The position numbers were made by a program, and so were the translations under genes. Positions 15,302 through 22,943 of a DNA stretch of 49,555 nt are shown here, piece by piece (the first letter of the stretch is position 1; each line of letters begins with the position of its first letter). The DNA is from Dehalococcoidales bacterium (lineage in GTDB: Bacteria; Chloroflexota; Dehalococcoidia; Dehalococcoidales; UBA5760): assembly GCA_028716225.1 (NCBI GenBank), contig JAQUQE010000011.1, positions 1 to 49,555 on the forward strand, in the 5' to 3' direction. The notes beneath the pieces were generated by a model. That model was not told the DNA's origin. It was given only the letters and a program-made list of their open reading frames with translations, and did no database searches.

Positions 15302-15590
15302 GAGAAACCTCCGGCAGCTCAGAGTTATTAGCCAACTCAAGAAGTACATCCGCGTGGCAAGGTTGAGGATGACACCAACAAACTAGGTCTTTACCTCTTA
15401 ACTCTGAAAGGTCATATACTTTAGGATTATCTTTAATGCAATGCCTAATCCATTTTCGGTAAGTTTCAATGACTTGTTCTCTAGTGCCATGTACTCCGAT
15501 TTTGTATGGATTGCCCCACTTACTCGGTCTGCCAACATAAACAGCACCTTCAGGTGTCCCACTTTTATTTTTATTAATAACCTTTGGCAT
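15291..15590 (-). CDS. DUF4326-family protein
   Basis: The product is 99 residues from ATG 15590. The signature VYVGRPSKWGNPYKIG near the N-terminus, REQVIETYRKW in the middle and GKDLVCWCHPQPCHADVL near the end match the phage-associated DUF4326 family. That family's function is unknown, though the conserved Cys/His cluster suggests metal binding. An upstream ATG at 15605 is possible but its site spacing is poor. Confidence 0.8.
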   Translation of the reverse strand: MPKVINKNKSGTPEGAVYVGRPSKWGNPYKIGVHGTREQVIETYRKWIRHCIKDNPKVYDLSELRGKDLVCWCHPQPCHADVLLELANNSELPEVSHGL

Positions 15591-15619
15591 TATTCTTTCT
15601 CCCATACCCTCCGTTTGTA

Positions 15620-15823
15620 TCATTCAGCCTCGTTTATATTCCAAAGTTGCCATGCAATGTAACCCAAAATACCAAACAATATAGCTATTGGGAACAAAAG
15701 TACCCAAGTCCAATAGTTATACACTATGCAATAAATACCTCCATATAGAGGGATGGCGCCACCGATCCAAATATCAACGGCAAATACCTTACACAGAATG
15801 GATATAATCTTGTCGTTATCCAT
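15620..15823 (-). CDS. Small membrane protein
   Basis: The product is 67 residues from ATG 15823. Two or three hydrophobic segments cover most of it (VDIWIGGAIPLYGGIYCIVY, WTWVLLFPIAILFGILGYIA). No motif suggests a function. It follows another small membrane protein by five bases, so the two may act together in the host membrane. Confidence 0.6.
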   Translation of the reverse strand: MDNDKIISILCKVFAVDIWIGGAIPLYGGIYCIVYNYWTWVLLFPIAILFGILGYIAWQLWNINEAE

Positions 15824-15828
15824 ATCAT

Positions 15829-16002
15829 TCAGCCTCGTTTCAAAGAGAAGTAGGAAAACATGGTACCAAAACCGACCGCACTGAATAGACTGGCGATCCA
15901 GGAGAGATCTGGTCTCTTCGATAAAGACATCAGTAGTCCTAGACACGAGCCTATTGCAACCCATAAAACAAATACCCAAATGAAAAGCATAATATTTTTC
16001 AC
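15829..16002 (-). CDS. Small membrane protein
   Basis: The product is 57 residues from GTG 16002, with GGGAGG six bases upstream. It has two hydrophobic segments (MLFIWVFVLWVAIGSCLGLL and WIASLFSAVGFGTMFSYF) separated by SKRPD. It is downstream of, and nearly abuts, the coiled-coil gene at 16005. Function unknown. Confidence 0.6.
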   Translation of the reverse strand: MKNIMLFIWVFVLWVAIGSCLGLLMSLSKRPDLSWIASLFSAVGFGTMFSYFSLKRG

Positions 16003-16004
16003 TA

Positions 16005-16949
16005 CTATCCTCCCCTTGGAGTTGTTATCCGGAGCCCTTCTTTCTTAAACTGCTCGACCCCCGGTATCTCGAGAGTCCCCTTGTTTTTCACAACATCTTT
16101 ACGGATCTTCACGACATCGGCAGAGTGTATCTTGTATTTTTCCGGGAGTAGATCGAAGTTAACAATCTTAAAATCCCAGTTCTCCGTCTCGCTCGCGGTA
16201 CCGGTAGCAGTCCTGACGGTCTTCTGAGGAGCTGCCGGTACCGTATTTATAACGATTGGGGTTAAGACCTCTCCGTTATTGGCCGCAGCCTCTTTACGGG
16301 CATTCTCTATGACGATCCGGTTGGCTTCCTGCAGGATGGCAGTCTGGCGTTTGACTTCGGCCCTGTAAGCGCTTACCTTTTCTCTCAGTGTTTTATCGAT
16401 CTCCTGAAGGGGCTTAATCACATCATTGAAAGCCCCGGCCACTAACTCGAGGTTCGTCTTGGTCGGGGCAGTCCACTCTTTTTGGGCAGCGGCCAGTTTC
16501 TTTAAGAGTGTAGCCACAGATCCCAGGTCTTCGGTCGCTGACTTCTCATCTTTGGGATTATCGATTACCCGGACCTTGCCCCACTCGAGGAGACGTAGCG
16601 CTTCCTTTTTCATTTCCTGGAATACATCATCCGCTTCCGGATTAACCTTTATAATTGCGGTACCAGGGACCGGAGCGATCGGGGAGGGCACGATTATCGT
16701 CCCTTCAGGAAGTTTTCCATCGATACCCTTAGTCTCGGAACGCTCAAAAGAAATCGGGACCGTTTCCAAGGGAATGGGTTCGTGATGAGTTTTTTCCACG
16801 CCTGCGCCGGCAACCCCGGCAGCGCCGCATTGTGGACAGATAAGCCCCTGATATTGGACAATAGACATTTTATCGCTGCCGTTTTCTTTTTCGTCATAAT
16901 AGTCCCAAGTTTTAGGGCATTTAGTACAATGACAAGGTAAAGATGACAT
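16005..16949 (-). CDS. Coiled-coil protein with N-terminal zinc ribbon, of recombination-gene neighbourhood type
   Basis: The product is 314 residues. The N-terminus has Cys pairs (CHCTKCP, CPQCGAAG) forming a zinc ribbon. Residues 105-215 are a long charged helix or coiled coil. The C-terminal part has NFDLLPEKYKIHSADVVKIR and a GTLEIPGVEQFKKEGLRI ending, a pattern I associate with phage proteins found near RecT/ERF recombinases. Binding to recombination partners is inferred only; the RecT-like gene lies 5 kb upstream on the same strand. Confidence 0.7.
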   Translation of the reverse strand: MSSLPCHCTKCPKTWDYYDEKENGSDKMSIVQYQGLICPQCGAAGVAGAGVEKTHHEPIPLETVPISFERSETKGIDGKLPEGTIIVPSPIAPVPGTAIIKVNPEADDVFQEMKKEALRLLEWGKVRVIDNPKDEKSATEDLGSVATLLKKLAAAQKEWTAPTKTNLELVAGAFNDVIKPLQEIDKTLREKVSAYRAEVKRQTAILQEANRIVIENARKEAAANNGEVLTPIVINTVPAAPQKTVRTATGTASETENWDFKIVNFDLLPEKYKIHSADVVKIRKDVVKNKGTLEIPGVEQFKKEGLRITTPRGG

Positions 16950-16967
16950 GTTTTATTTAACCTCCCG

Positions 16968-17222
16968 TTATTCCTTTAGTCGTCTTACATTGGTCGCGTA
17001 ATTCTCGACCGGTATATTCGTGATATCCTCGGGCAAGAAGTACAGAAAGACCAGGTGGGCGTTGTTGGCCGCATGGTACTTGAGCCTGGCATAATATAGA
17101 AAATTCTTTACCGTCTGCTCCTTGGCTCCCATCTTTTCGGCGACCTCCCGGGCGGTCAGCCCATGGGCGGTATACCAAACAACCTCATGCTGCCTGGCGC
17201 TTAAATTAAGATGCTTTGTCAT
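16968..17222 (-). CDS. LuxR/sigma4-type helix-turn-helix protein
   Basis: The product is 84 residues from ATG 17222 after GGAGGG. LSARQHEVVWYTAHGLTARE followed by VAEKMGAKEQTVKNFLYYAR is a typical GerE/LuxR helix-turn-helix, with the recognition helix around TVKNFLYYARLK. There is no receiver domain, so it is a stand-alone DNA-binding protein. It is a candidate regulator for the dispersed 16-bp palindrome. Confidence 0.8.
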   Translation of the reverse strand: MTKHLNLSARQHEVVWYTAHGLTAREVAEKMGAKEQTVKNFLYYARLKYHAANNAHLVFLYFLPEDITNIPVENYATNVRRLKE

Positions 17223-17233
17223 AAACCCTCCCT

Positions 17234-17550
17234 CTAAGGTTGATATTTGCACCATTCCTGCCACTTATCGTTGTCCCGGAGCTGCTCGCCGTCGACGCCG
17301 GGCAGGTGTTTGTAGCTGGCAAGCACATACTGGCCATGTATTCCTTTCCCATCCAGGAAGATAGTGCCGGCCTGCCCCTGTATCTGGTAGACATAGACCA
17401 GCTCATAGGTTCCGGTTTGTCCTCAACCTGGTCAAGAACGTCCGTCTCGACCGGGCCATCGAGCTGCTGTCTGATAACTGCCCGCAGATACTTGGGCGCC
17501 CGTTTGACCCGGAAGGTTCCTTTGCATGGACCGTCAATTAAGGTCAGCAT
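17234..17550 (-). CDS. Hypothetical protein with apparent -1 frameshift
   Basis: The first frame from 17550 encodes MLTLIDGPCKGTFRVKRAPK onward to about DQVEDKPE. The -1 frame then continues with TYELVYVYQIQGQAGTIFLD and GQYVLASYKHLPGVDGEQL, ending at TAG 17234-17236. The first frame, if read on, turns into low-complexity Ser/Thr/Arg sequence and runs into the next gene. The rejoined product would be about 105 residues, beta-rich. No classic slippery heptamer is visible at the junction (near 17419-17430). A sequencing error or a real mutation is as likely as recoding. Confidence 0.6.
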
Positions 17551-17552
17551 AC

Positions 17553-17966
17553 TTAGAACAGCACCTTAATTACTTCCCCGTCCGAGTCAAGAACAGTACC
17601 ATCGTCAAGTTTTATCTTTACAGTACCGTAATCACCTGATAGATAACCATATTCTTCGTCCCACTCACTAGCCTCTATAGAAACAATCGTCCGACCAACA
17701 AGACACGCCTTGACTTCCTCAATTGTACGTTCGTGAATTTCTGGCATATCTACATCTCCTCTAATGTCAGCATTATTACCCTCAATCCTCTTCTGTAAAA
17801 TTGATATTAGCTGTTTAATCTCAGATTCTTCTAGGTCGCAATATTTCATTCCAATAGTGAATTGGACACTTTTATTTCCATTCGGGCCAACAAAAGAATG
17901 AACTTGCATTCTGTCGGATTTGTCGTCAATCGTAGCAGGCATAAAATACTTTAATAGCTTTGACAT
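17553..17966 (-). CDS. Hypothetical protein
   Basis: The product is 137 residues with a GGAGATGTAG site. The first half has a helix (ESEIKQLISILQKRIEG) and the second half an acidic beta region (DYGTVKIKLDDGTVLDSDG). The C-terminal half resembles small phage proteins with a DGTVLDSDGE ending, without known function. Confidence 0.65.
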   Translation of the reverse strand: MSKLLKYFMPATIDDKSDRMQVHSFVGPNGNKSVQFTIGMKYCDLEESEIKQLISILQKRIEGNNADIRGDVDMPEIHERTIEEVKACLVGRTIVSIEASEWDEEYGYLSGDYGTVKIKLDDGTVLDSDGEVIKVLF

Positions 17967-17991
17967 CTACATCTCCTCAATAGCCCGGCCA

Positions 17992-18249
17992 TTATCCGAT
18001 TATCCTTGAAGACAGCCTCACCTTCCCCCCGATAGATTCAATGAAATTCTTTACCTTAACGGCACAATTCTCGCAAATGTGCGCTTCCCACACTTCGAGA
18101 TCGCGTTCAGAGTCCCAACCCCAACGGGCACTGAACGTGGCATACTCATAATTACGGGCTTTTACAGGTCGGCACGAATCTCCACAGCAGTCACAGAGAA
18201 TATCCTTGGTTACCATTGTTTGCACTAATTCTTCAGCTTGTAATATCAT
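17992..18249 (-). CDS. Small zinc-binding protein
   Basis: The product is 85 residues. Cys pairs CDCCGDSC near 19-26 and ICENC near 58-62 are spaced like a treble-clef zinc site, with an acidic Trp-containing loop between. ATG follows GAGGAGATGT. It is the first gene after palindromic copy 3, which points at it. Confidence 0.7.
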   Translation of the reverse strand: MILQAEELVQTMVTKDILCDCCGDSCRPVKARNYEYATFSARWGWDSERDLEVWEAHICENCAVKVKNFIESIGGKVRLSSRIIG

Positions 18250-18273
18250 TACATCTCCTCGATCGCCTGGCCG

Positions 18274-18289
18274 TATTTCTCAAGAAATA
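18274..18289 (-). promoter_or_regulatory. Palindromic element, copy 3
   Basis: On the minus strand it reads TATTTCTTGAGAAATA, ends 24 bases before the start at 18249, and is oriented with that gene. See the copies at 170, 7419, 33127 and 38498. Confidence 0.6.
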
Positions 18290-18292
18290 GCT

Positions 18293-18589
18293 TTATTTTA
18301 CTCGGGACATTCTCCATTTATGACGGTCCCAAAGGACATATCTCAGGTAATAGCAAACTATCTTCCAAACCAGTTCAGAGTGCCGGGTTGCAATATCGCC
18401 GGCCAACTCATCCAGAAACAGTTTTTTATCGTCTTCGGTAGCACAGTAGAAGGGGTTAGGGACTTTGGGTGGTTCGACATAAACAGACACCCCTTCTATG
18501 GTCTTTCCGGTATCGTTTGTAATCTTAAATTTCACATTAGTACCGGTGAATGACTCCACATTTGTAATATTGCACAGTACACAGCCCAT
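18293..18589 (-). CDS. Hypothetical protein
   Basis: The product is 98 residues from ATG 18589 (GAGGT five bases upstream). It starts MGCVLCNITNVESFTGTNVK with a beta-rich N-terminal half and a helical C-terminal half ending in basic residues. No family is recognised. Confidence 0.65.
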   Translation of the reverse strand: MGCVLCNITNVESFTGTNVKFKITNDTGKTIEGVSVYVEPPKVPNPFYCATEDDKKLFLDELAGDIATRHSELVWKIVCYYLRYVLWDRHKWRMSRVK

Positions 18590-18597
18590 ATTTAACC

Positions 18598-18984
18598 TCA
18601 CCCCAGCGTTATTTTTATTCCGTAATGGTGCTCAAAAGCCCGGCGCTTCACCTTAAAGACGGGAGTCTCTGCGCCTTTGAAATCCATAACTACCAGCTCC
18701 ATTTTCCCACTGACCAGTTCACAATACACGGCGTCGGCGACATACATATTACCCCCTGGGAGCGGAAACCGGACCTGCAGCCGGAGTCCGAAGATCTTCT
18801 TGTGCTGCTCGGCCATGATAAGACCGGCCACGCCGGCCGCTTCGTGTCCGCTCTGGAATACCATGCCCTTCGCTTCTGTTTTGACGTTATGATACTTACT
18901 GGCCGGTACCGCGGGGACAATATCCTTAAGCTGAGGATTCCGGTCAACCGTATCCTGGGATAGCCAGTAGCCGCCTACGTACAT
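18598..18984 (-). CDS. DUF1064-family nuclease (Holliday-junction-resolvase-like)
   Basis: The product is 128 residues. SKYHNVKTEAKGMVFQSGHE, LRLQVRFPL, MYVADAVYCE, VVMDFKGAETPVFKVKRRAF and HHYGIKI follow the DUF1064 pattern. The restriction-endonuclease-like core residues are E48 (GHEAA), the Asp of VADAV and the D-x-K of VMDFKG. Phage members resolve branched DNA made during replication or recombination. This fits its place near RecT-like, O-like and DnaC-like genes. Confidence 0.8.
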   Translation of the reverse strand: MYVGGYWLSQDTVDRNPQLKDIVPAVPASKYHNVKTEAKGMVFQSGHEAAGVAGLIMAEQHKKIFGLRLQVRFPLPGGNMYVADAVYCELVSGKMELVVMDFKGAETPVFKVKRRAFEHHYGIKITLG

Positions 18985-18987
18985 GAT

Positions 18988-19173
18988 TTAGTGCTCCCTT
19001 TCCCATTTCTCGATAGCGTCGGCAAGCGCCTTGCAGAACTCAGAGTATTCCCGTAATGATCCGGGGCTCCAATAGATGATCGCAGGTGGGTTAATAACAT
19101 ATCCCCACTTCCAGGATATCCAACACTTATAGCGGCCGCAGGAGACCTCGATCTCGTTTTTAAGACTGGTCAT
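18988..19173 (-). CDS. Small hypothetical protein
   Basis: The product is 61 residues, Trp-rich (CWISWKWGYV, IIYWSPGSLREYSEF), with an AAGGGG site before ATG. It lies a few bases from both neighbours in the operon. Function unknown. Confidence 0.65.
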   Translation of the reverse strand: MTSLKNEIEVSCGRYKCWISWKWGYVINPPAIIYWSPGSLREYSEFCKALADAIEKWEREH

Positions 19174-19392
19174 TTATCCCCTTAGCCTATGCATCGAAAT
19201 GTTCAGAAGATTCCCGTTTTCGTCGGCTGTAAAATCTTCGAGGATCGCCAGGAAGGGGTTGCCCGGTAATCCGCTAAGGCAGCGTTCGTATTTGACTACG
19301 CCATGGATCTCAGCCCCATCCTCTTCCAGTGAAAGGATCTTGATGCTGGGTTTTAGCCCGGATTGTATCTTTTTAAGCGCTTTTACTTTCAT
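19174..19392 (-). CDS. Small hypothetical protein
   Basis: The product is 72 residues, probably a small beta-rich fold (IKILSLEEDGAEIHGVVKYE). GAGGTG precedes ATG, and the gene overlaps the 3' end of the upstream tiny gene. Function unknown. Confidence 0.65.
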   Translation of the reverse strand: MKVKALKKIQSGLKPSIKILSLEEDGAEIHGVVKYERCLSGLPGNPFLAILEDFTADENGNLLNISMHRLRG

Positions 19393-19507
19393 TTTTCACC
19401 TCAAATAAGGAGTACGGCCAGTCACAAAGCAGCTCTTTCGCGAACCGGCAGCCCATACACCAGGTAGCGTCCGGATGGAAGAGAGGGCAGAAGAAGACTA
19501 ATGTCAT
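19373..19507 (-). CDS. Tiny Cys-containing protein
   Basis: The product is 44 residues. Its ATG overlaps the loader's TGA (ATGA). It contains CPLFHPDATWCMGCRF, a Cys/His cluster that could bind zinc. It overlaps the next gene by 20 bases. Confidence 0.55.
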   Translation of the reverse strand: MTLVFFCPLFHPDATWCMGCRFAKELLCDWPYSLFEVKNESKSA

Positions 19508-20235
19508 TTGCCTCTCCGGGTTCTATATTCAGGTCCCTCCATGGCAATTACCGTCCCTGGTACAAAACGTTTCAGACGGCTTCCGATCCGGCCTTCATCA
19601 TCACCGGGCAGCTTATCTACTGACTTATTCGTGGTAACCATTAGCGGCAGCCAGTTTTCGTAACGGTAATTGATTATGGTTATAAGCCTCTCCTGTGCCC
19701 AAGGTGTAGGATTTTGGGCGCCCAGGTCATCCATAACCAGGAGCGGGACCTCACATAGCACTTTCATCCGTCCGGCCAGATTAAGGTCTTTATTGTTCAT
19801 ACACTCCCGGAGCCAGTCCAGTAGAGAGGGCACAAATACATATTTCGCCGGGTGGCCATGTTCAATCCATTGCCGGCACACGGCGATCGCCAGGTGTGAT
19901 TTACCAAGGTCTTTAGTACCGCTCAATGTCAACCACTTAATCTTTTCGGACCCGGAAGCCAGTGCCTTTGCGGCATTTAAGGCTTGTTTAAGAGTTGGGT
20001 GATTACCCGGAATATAACTATCGAGGGTTTTGTCATCAGAGTGGCCCGGCAGTTCACAATACTGCATAAGCCACTCTTTTTTCTCGCGAGCAATCCGTTC
20101 TGCCTGGCATTCGCAGGGTACAATGTGAGAATAATCGATCTTCCCGTCTTTTAACTGGTAGACAAACCCATGGCCGCTACACTTAGGACAGATCGAGTTG
20201 CTGGGCTCCGTCAGCTCCCGCCCTTCGCTCTTCAT
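19504..20235 (-). CDS. DnaC-like replicative helicase loader (AAA+ ATPase)
   Basis: The product is 243 residues from ATG 20235 (GAGGAG eight bases upstream); a longer frame starts at 20292 inside the initiator gene. The N-terminus has a zinc ribbon (CPKCSGHG, CEC). Walker A is SGTKDLGKSHLA, Walker B LLVMDDLGAQ, sensor VTTNKS and an Arg finger RIGSRLKR. The family loads DnaB helicase at origins. It directly follows and overlaps the O-like initiator, as in lambda-type replication modules where O recognises the origin and the loader brings the helicase. Confidence 0.85.
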   Translation of the reverse strand: MKSEGRELTEPSNSICPKCSGHGFVYQLKDGKIDYSHIVPCECQAERIAREKKEWLMQYCELPGHSDDKTLDSYIPGNHPTLKQALNAAKALASGSEKIKWLTLSGTKDLGKSHLAIAVCRQWIEHGHPAKYVFVPSLLDWLRECMNNKDLNLAGRMKVLCEVPLLVMDDLGAQNPTPWAQERLITIINYRYENWLPLMVTTNKSVDKLPGDDEGRIGSRLKRFVPGTVIAMEGPEYRTRRGK

Positions 20236-21049
20236 CGGTTGTCTCCTCTCTTTCTTTGGTATTGAATCCCCTATTTTTTCTAGGTCTCCCATTATCAGCT
20301 TTCTCCTTTTGCATGATTCTCCTGGCCTTTGTCATCCAATTAAAAAGGGCTAATTTGGGTTTTTTCTGTTTCCGTCCTTCCCAGTAAAGTTGGTATTTTT
20401 CAAACTCTTCATCAAAGGATAAATCGCTAAACCGTTTTCGGAGATTTTCTTTGTACTGTGAAAAGCTGATTTTGCCGCCGTCTTCTATTGTAGATTCTAT
20501 TGTATAGTTATATCTTTCTATTGTGTTTACCTCCCTAGGTAACGATTTCGTTACCTCGTTAGGTAACGCCCCGCGCGTTTGAGGTAACGATACGCGCGTT
20601 TGAGGTAACGATTTAGCGACATGCTCTTTGAGGCTATCGTTACCTAAATGGGTAACGGTTTCAGTCGTTACCTCACTAGGTAACAAAATTCCTTGAAAGT
20701 TAGACCCCATTTTTACTTTTTTCGTTACCTCGTTAGGTAACGATTTTAACCATTGAGAATAGTCTGTTTGCACCCCGTATTCTATGTTGTATCCAGTACT
20801 GGTGGTAAATATTATCTGTCTTGTCTCTAGCCTTTTTATGGCCCGTCCAATATGGGGCCTGGCCATCTCCGTTTCTTCTTGAAACTGGCTAAAGCTGATA
20901 CGATCGGTCGCTTTTTGCCAGCCGAAGGTTTTCCGAACTATGAGCCAGAATATACGGCCTTCGTACCCTGAAAAGTTAGTCTTGACGACAGCAGCCAACA
21001 GCTCTGAAGGAACACCGGTAAACGAGTTTCCATTCTTATTTTTCTCCAT
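20183..21049 (-). CDS. Phage replication protein O-like initiator
   Basis: The product is 288 residues. The N-terminal 95 residues (VPSELLAAVVKTNFSGYEGR, RKTFGWQKATDRISFSQF, EMARPHIGRAIKRLETRQII) are a winged-helix of the phage replication O family. The middle contains repeated peptides LPNEVTK, LPSEVT, LPQTR and LPREV, which reflect DNA repeats inside the gene. The C-terminal part is helical and basic. As in lambdoid phages, the protein probably binds iterons within its own gene and recruits the loader encoded next. Confidence 0.85.
   Translation of the reverse strand: MEKNKNGNSFTGVPSELLAAVVKTNFSGYEGRIFWLIVRKTFGWQKATDRISFSQFQEETEMARPHIGRAIKRLETRQIIFTTSTGYNIEYGVQTDYSQWLKSLPNEVTKKVKMGSNFQGILLPSEVTTETVTHLGNDSLKEHVAKSLPQTRVSLPQTRGALPNEVTKSLPREVNTIERYNYTIESTIEDGGKISFSQYKENLRKRFSDLSFDEEFEKYQLYWEGRKQKKPKLALFNWMTKARRIMQKEKADNGRPRKNRGFNTKEREETTDEERRAGADGAQQLDLS
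20538..20742. repeat. Iteron cluster inside the initiator gene: candidate replication origin
   Basis: Seven GGTAAC (20538, 20562, 20583, 20604, 20651, 20679, 20736) and four CGTTACC (20549, 20638, 20666, 20723) lie within 205 bp. Pairs form palindromes; CGTTACCTCGTTAGGTAACG occurs identically at 20549-20568 and 20723-20742. The sites at 20562, 20583 and 20604 are spaced exactly 21 bp with GCGCGTTTG between them. This resembles the lambda arrangement of O-binding iterons within gene O. Origin function is inferred. Confidence 0.7.
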
Positions 21050-21118
21050 CAGGACCCTCCCTGACAGGATGGAATAATATATTTAACCAGGGCTTCGAGC
21101 GTGCCATGCGTGCCCCCT

Positions 21119-22465
21119 TTATTCTTCTTGAATTAGATCCCAGTCTGCTAACAGGTTCGCAACCTTTTGCACCTTATCATCCGGAATTTCACTGAGCTTG
21201 GTAACCGGGGTGTCGAGGACCTCGTTAATCTTTGAGAGTAGCCGCTCGACCGGCCAGATCCGCGTCTTTTTATCGGCCTTCATCTTCTTATTTAGCTTGG
21301 TAGCAAGAGAATTAATCATGCCCCGGGTGTCGGCAATCGCCTTTTTCTGGTCCTCTTCGGACATCGTTATTTCCCCGTCCGCCTGGTTGCCGAAGAGCCC
21401 TTCCTCAAGAGGGTCACCGGTATTTTGTCCCGATTTGGAGACTACCGTCTTTGCAGTCGAATCAATAACCTGTGACCCTGGGGGCTTATTACGGGTATCG
21501 GGAGCCTTTTTTACGGCGACCTCAGTTTTTTTCTTGGGCTCGACCACTTTATATTCGGCTTCGATGAGTTTTTGTGCTTCCTTAACACCGGCTGACCGCT
21601 GTATCCATTCGCTGGTCATGTCGAGCATCTTCTGGCGCCATTCCGGGAAGTTCTCACGGACCCAACGTTTGATCGCCCGGATCCGGGCCTGGTTACCTGG
21701 TAGTTTTGCGGAGACAACCCTTCTACTGTCAGCTTCTTTTTGGTCGGCTTTAGTAAACCAGCCATAAGACGGGGAATCTTCCCTGGTGCCGGACTTTCGC
21801 TTTCCCAGCGCCACCCATACCCAGGCTTCACCATCTGCACAGAGGTCTAGAGCCTGGCGCTTTGCGATCTTCTCGATATCCGCAAGAGACCGGTCTTTAA
21901 GGTGGGGAAGGGAAAGCAAATAGTCCTGCAGGGGCATGGTCCGCGGTGGTCCGTCCCATTCTTCCGGATCGGCCCGCTGAGCCCCAGAGAGGTACCCATC
22001 TTCGGTAATAACTTCGACTACGACCGCGTGGGTAGTACCCTTACCGAAAACAACGGGTACTATTTCAGGTTGCCCCATAAGTGGTTCTAACCCAAGTCGG
22101 TAGCAGTCCATAAGAAACAAGGCAGCCGAAGGGGGATCTAGCCCAATATCTGGATATTTTGCCATCAGTGAGGCCATATTCTGCTGAAAGTCTTCTGCCG
22201 TGGTACCTCTGGGCATCATGCGCTTGTTAATCTGGTCGACAATGACGCCGGCCCTGGTAGCCTCTACCCGCTGCAGTTGGGTATATGACTGGCGCTCAAT
22301 GAACCCATGATGGGTCCTATCCAGGCACCCGACCTCGATAGTCTTTTTATCCGGGTTGGTATGGATGGTTAGTTGGCCGCCGCACTGTGAACACAGATTA
22401 TCAGCGGCGACCTTTTTCATTTCCTCGTATTGTTCAGGTTTTATGGTATCCTGTGCATATTCCAC
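21119..22465 (-). CDS. RecT-like single-strand annealing protein
   Basis: The product is 448 residues from GTG 22465 (AGGAGG six bases upstream). The N-terminus has a zinc ribbon (CSQCGGQL and a later Cys/His pair). KYPDIGLDPPSAALFLMDCY then RLGLEPLMGQPEIVPV and TTHAVVVEVITEDGYLSGAQ match the RecT/Redbeta core. The C-terminal 150 residues are a low-complexity linker and a helical tail. RecT proteins anneal complementary single strands during phage recombination, normally with a 5'-3' exonuclease; the only exonuclease seen here is DnaQ-like. Its length exceeds typical RecT (about 270 residues). Confidence 0.65.
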   Translation of the reverse strand: MEYAQDTIKPEQYEEMKKVAADNLCSQCGGQLTIHTNPDKKTIEVGCLDRTHHGFIERQSYTQLQRVEATRAGVIVDQINKRMMPRGTTAEDFQQNMASLMAKYPDIGLDPPSAALFLMDCYRLGLEPLMGQPEIVPVVFGKGTTHAVVVEVITEDGYLSGAQRADPEEWDGPPRTMPLQDYLLSLPHLKDRSLADIEKIAKRQALDLCADGEAWVWVALGKRKSGTREDSPSYGWFTKADQKEADSRRVVSAKLPGNQARIRAIKRWVRENFPEWRQKMLDMTSEWIQRSAGVKEAQKLIEAEYKVVEPKKKTEVAVKKAPDTRNKPPGSQVIDSTAKTVVSKSGQNTGDPLEEGLFGNQADGEITMSEEDQKKAIADTRGMINSLATKLNKKMKADKKTRIWPVERLLSKINEVLDTPVTKLSEIPDDKVQKVANLLADWDLIQEE

Positions 22466-22503
22466 TATCCGCCTCCTCTGCGTGTAAGTGTTTTATTAAC
22501 TGT

Positions 22504-22707
22504 TTATATCTCCGTTACATCAAGCGTCAAAGGTTTCCGTGGGACGACTTTTTGCTTGGAGGCCTTAGAAATAGAGATTACGATATCCCCTTCCAAAATA
22601 TCCTTCCCGATGCGTGCTTCCAGCTCGCCGTCGTCTTTGACGTAGAAAGCGGAAAAGGGTAAATCGCTAGCCAATCCTCTCGTTTCTCTCAAAACTACGT
22701 AATCCAA
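22504..22707 (-). CDS. Small hypothetical protein
   Basis: The product is 67 residues from TTG 22707 after GGGAGGATAACAAC. It ends with a basic stretch (SKASKQKVVPRKPLTLDV). It is probably a small beta-rich protein. Function unknown. Confidence 0.6.
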   Translation of the reverse strand: MDYVVLRETRGLASDLPFSAFYVKDDGELEARIGKDILEGDIVISISKASKQKVVPRKPLTLDVTEI

Positions 22708-22712
22708 AGTTG

Positions 22713-22943
22713 TTATCCTCCCGTTTCCTTTTTACTCTCCAAATATTTCCACCGGCAGCGGATATGAATATAGTCCGGGTGCTTGAGCCACCCCAGGCCG
22801 CCACCGGCGCGAGTCACTGCACAGCAGTGCTCCCCCACTGCTATATCTCCATCCCCCATCTTACAGGGACGCGTCTTACGAGCCTTATGCGAGGTGAAAA
22901 TCCACCCCGCTTCGGCTTCAAAATTAGTCTTCTTCTCCATTCC
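22713..22943 (-). CDS. Small PARP-finger-like zinc protein
   Basis: The product is 76 residues. ARKTRPCKMGDGDIAVGEHC, then WLKHPDYIHIRC, has the spacing Cys...Cys...His...Cys and the GDGDIAVGE turn reminiscent of PARP-type zinc fingers, which bind damaged DNA ends. The first codons overlap the upstream gene by 20 bases. The match is by eye only. Confidence 0.6.
   Translation of the reverse strand, partial: GMEKKTNFEAEAGWIFTSHKARKTRPCKMGDGDIAVGEHCCAVTRAGGGLGWLKHPDYIHIRCRWKYLESKKETGG

Noticed and set aside
17206-17400. C-terminal part of the 114-codon frame (MSWSMSTRYRGRPALSS...)
   Set aside because: Composition is unlike a protein and it overlaps the LuxR-type gene; the -1 frame is the real continuation.
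20538-20742. CRISPR-like array
   Set aside because: Repeats are short, in both orientations and inside a coding frame, with no regular spacers; iterons are a better reading. No CRISPR array was seen elsewhere.
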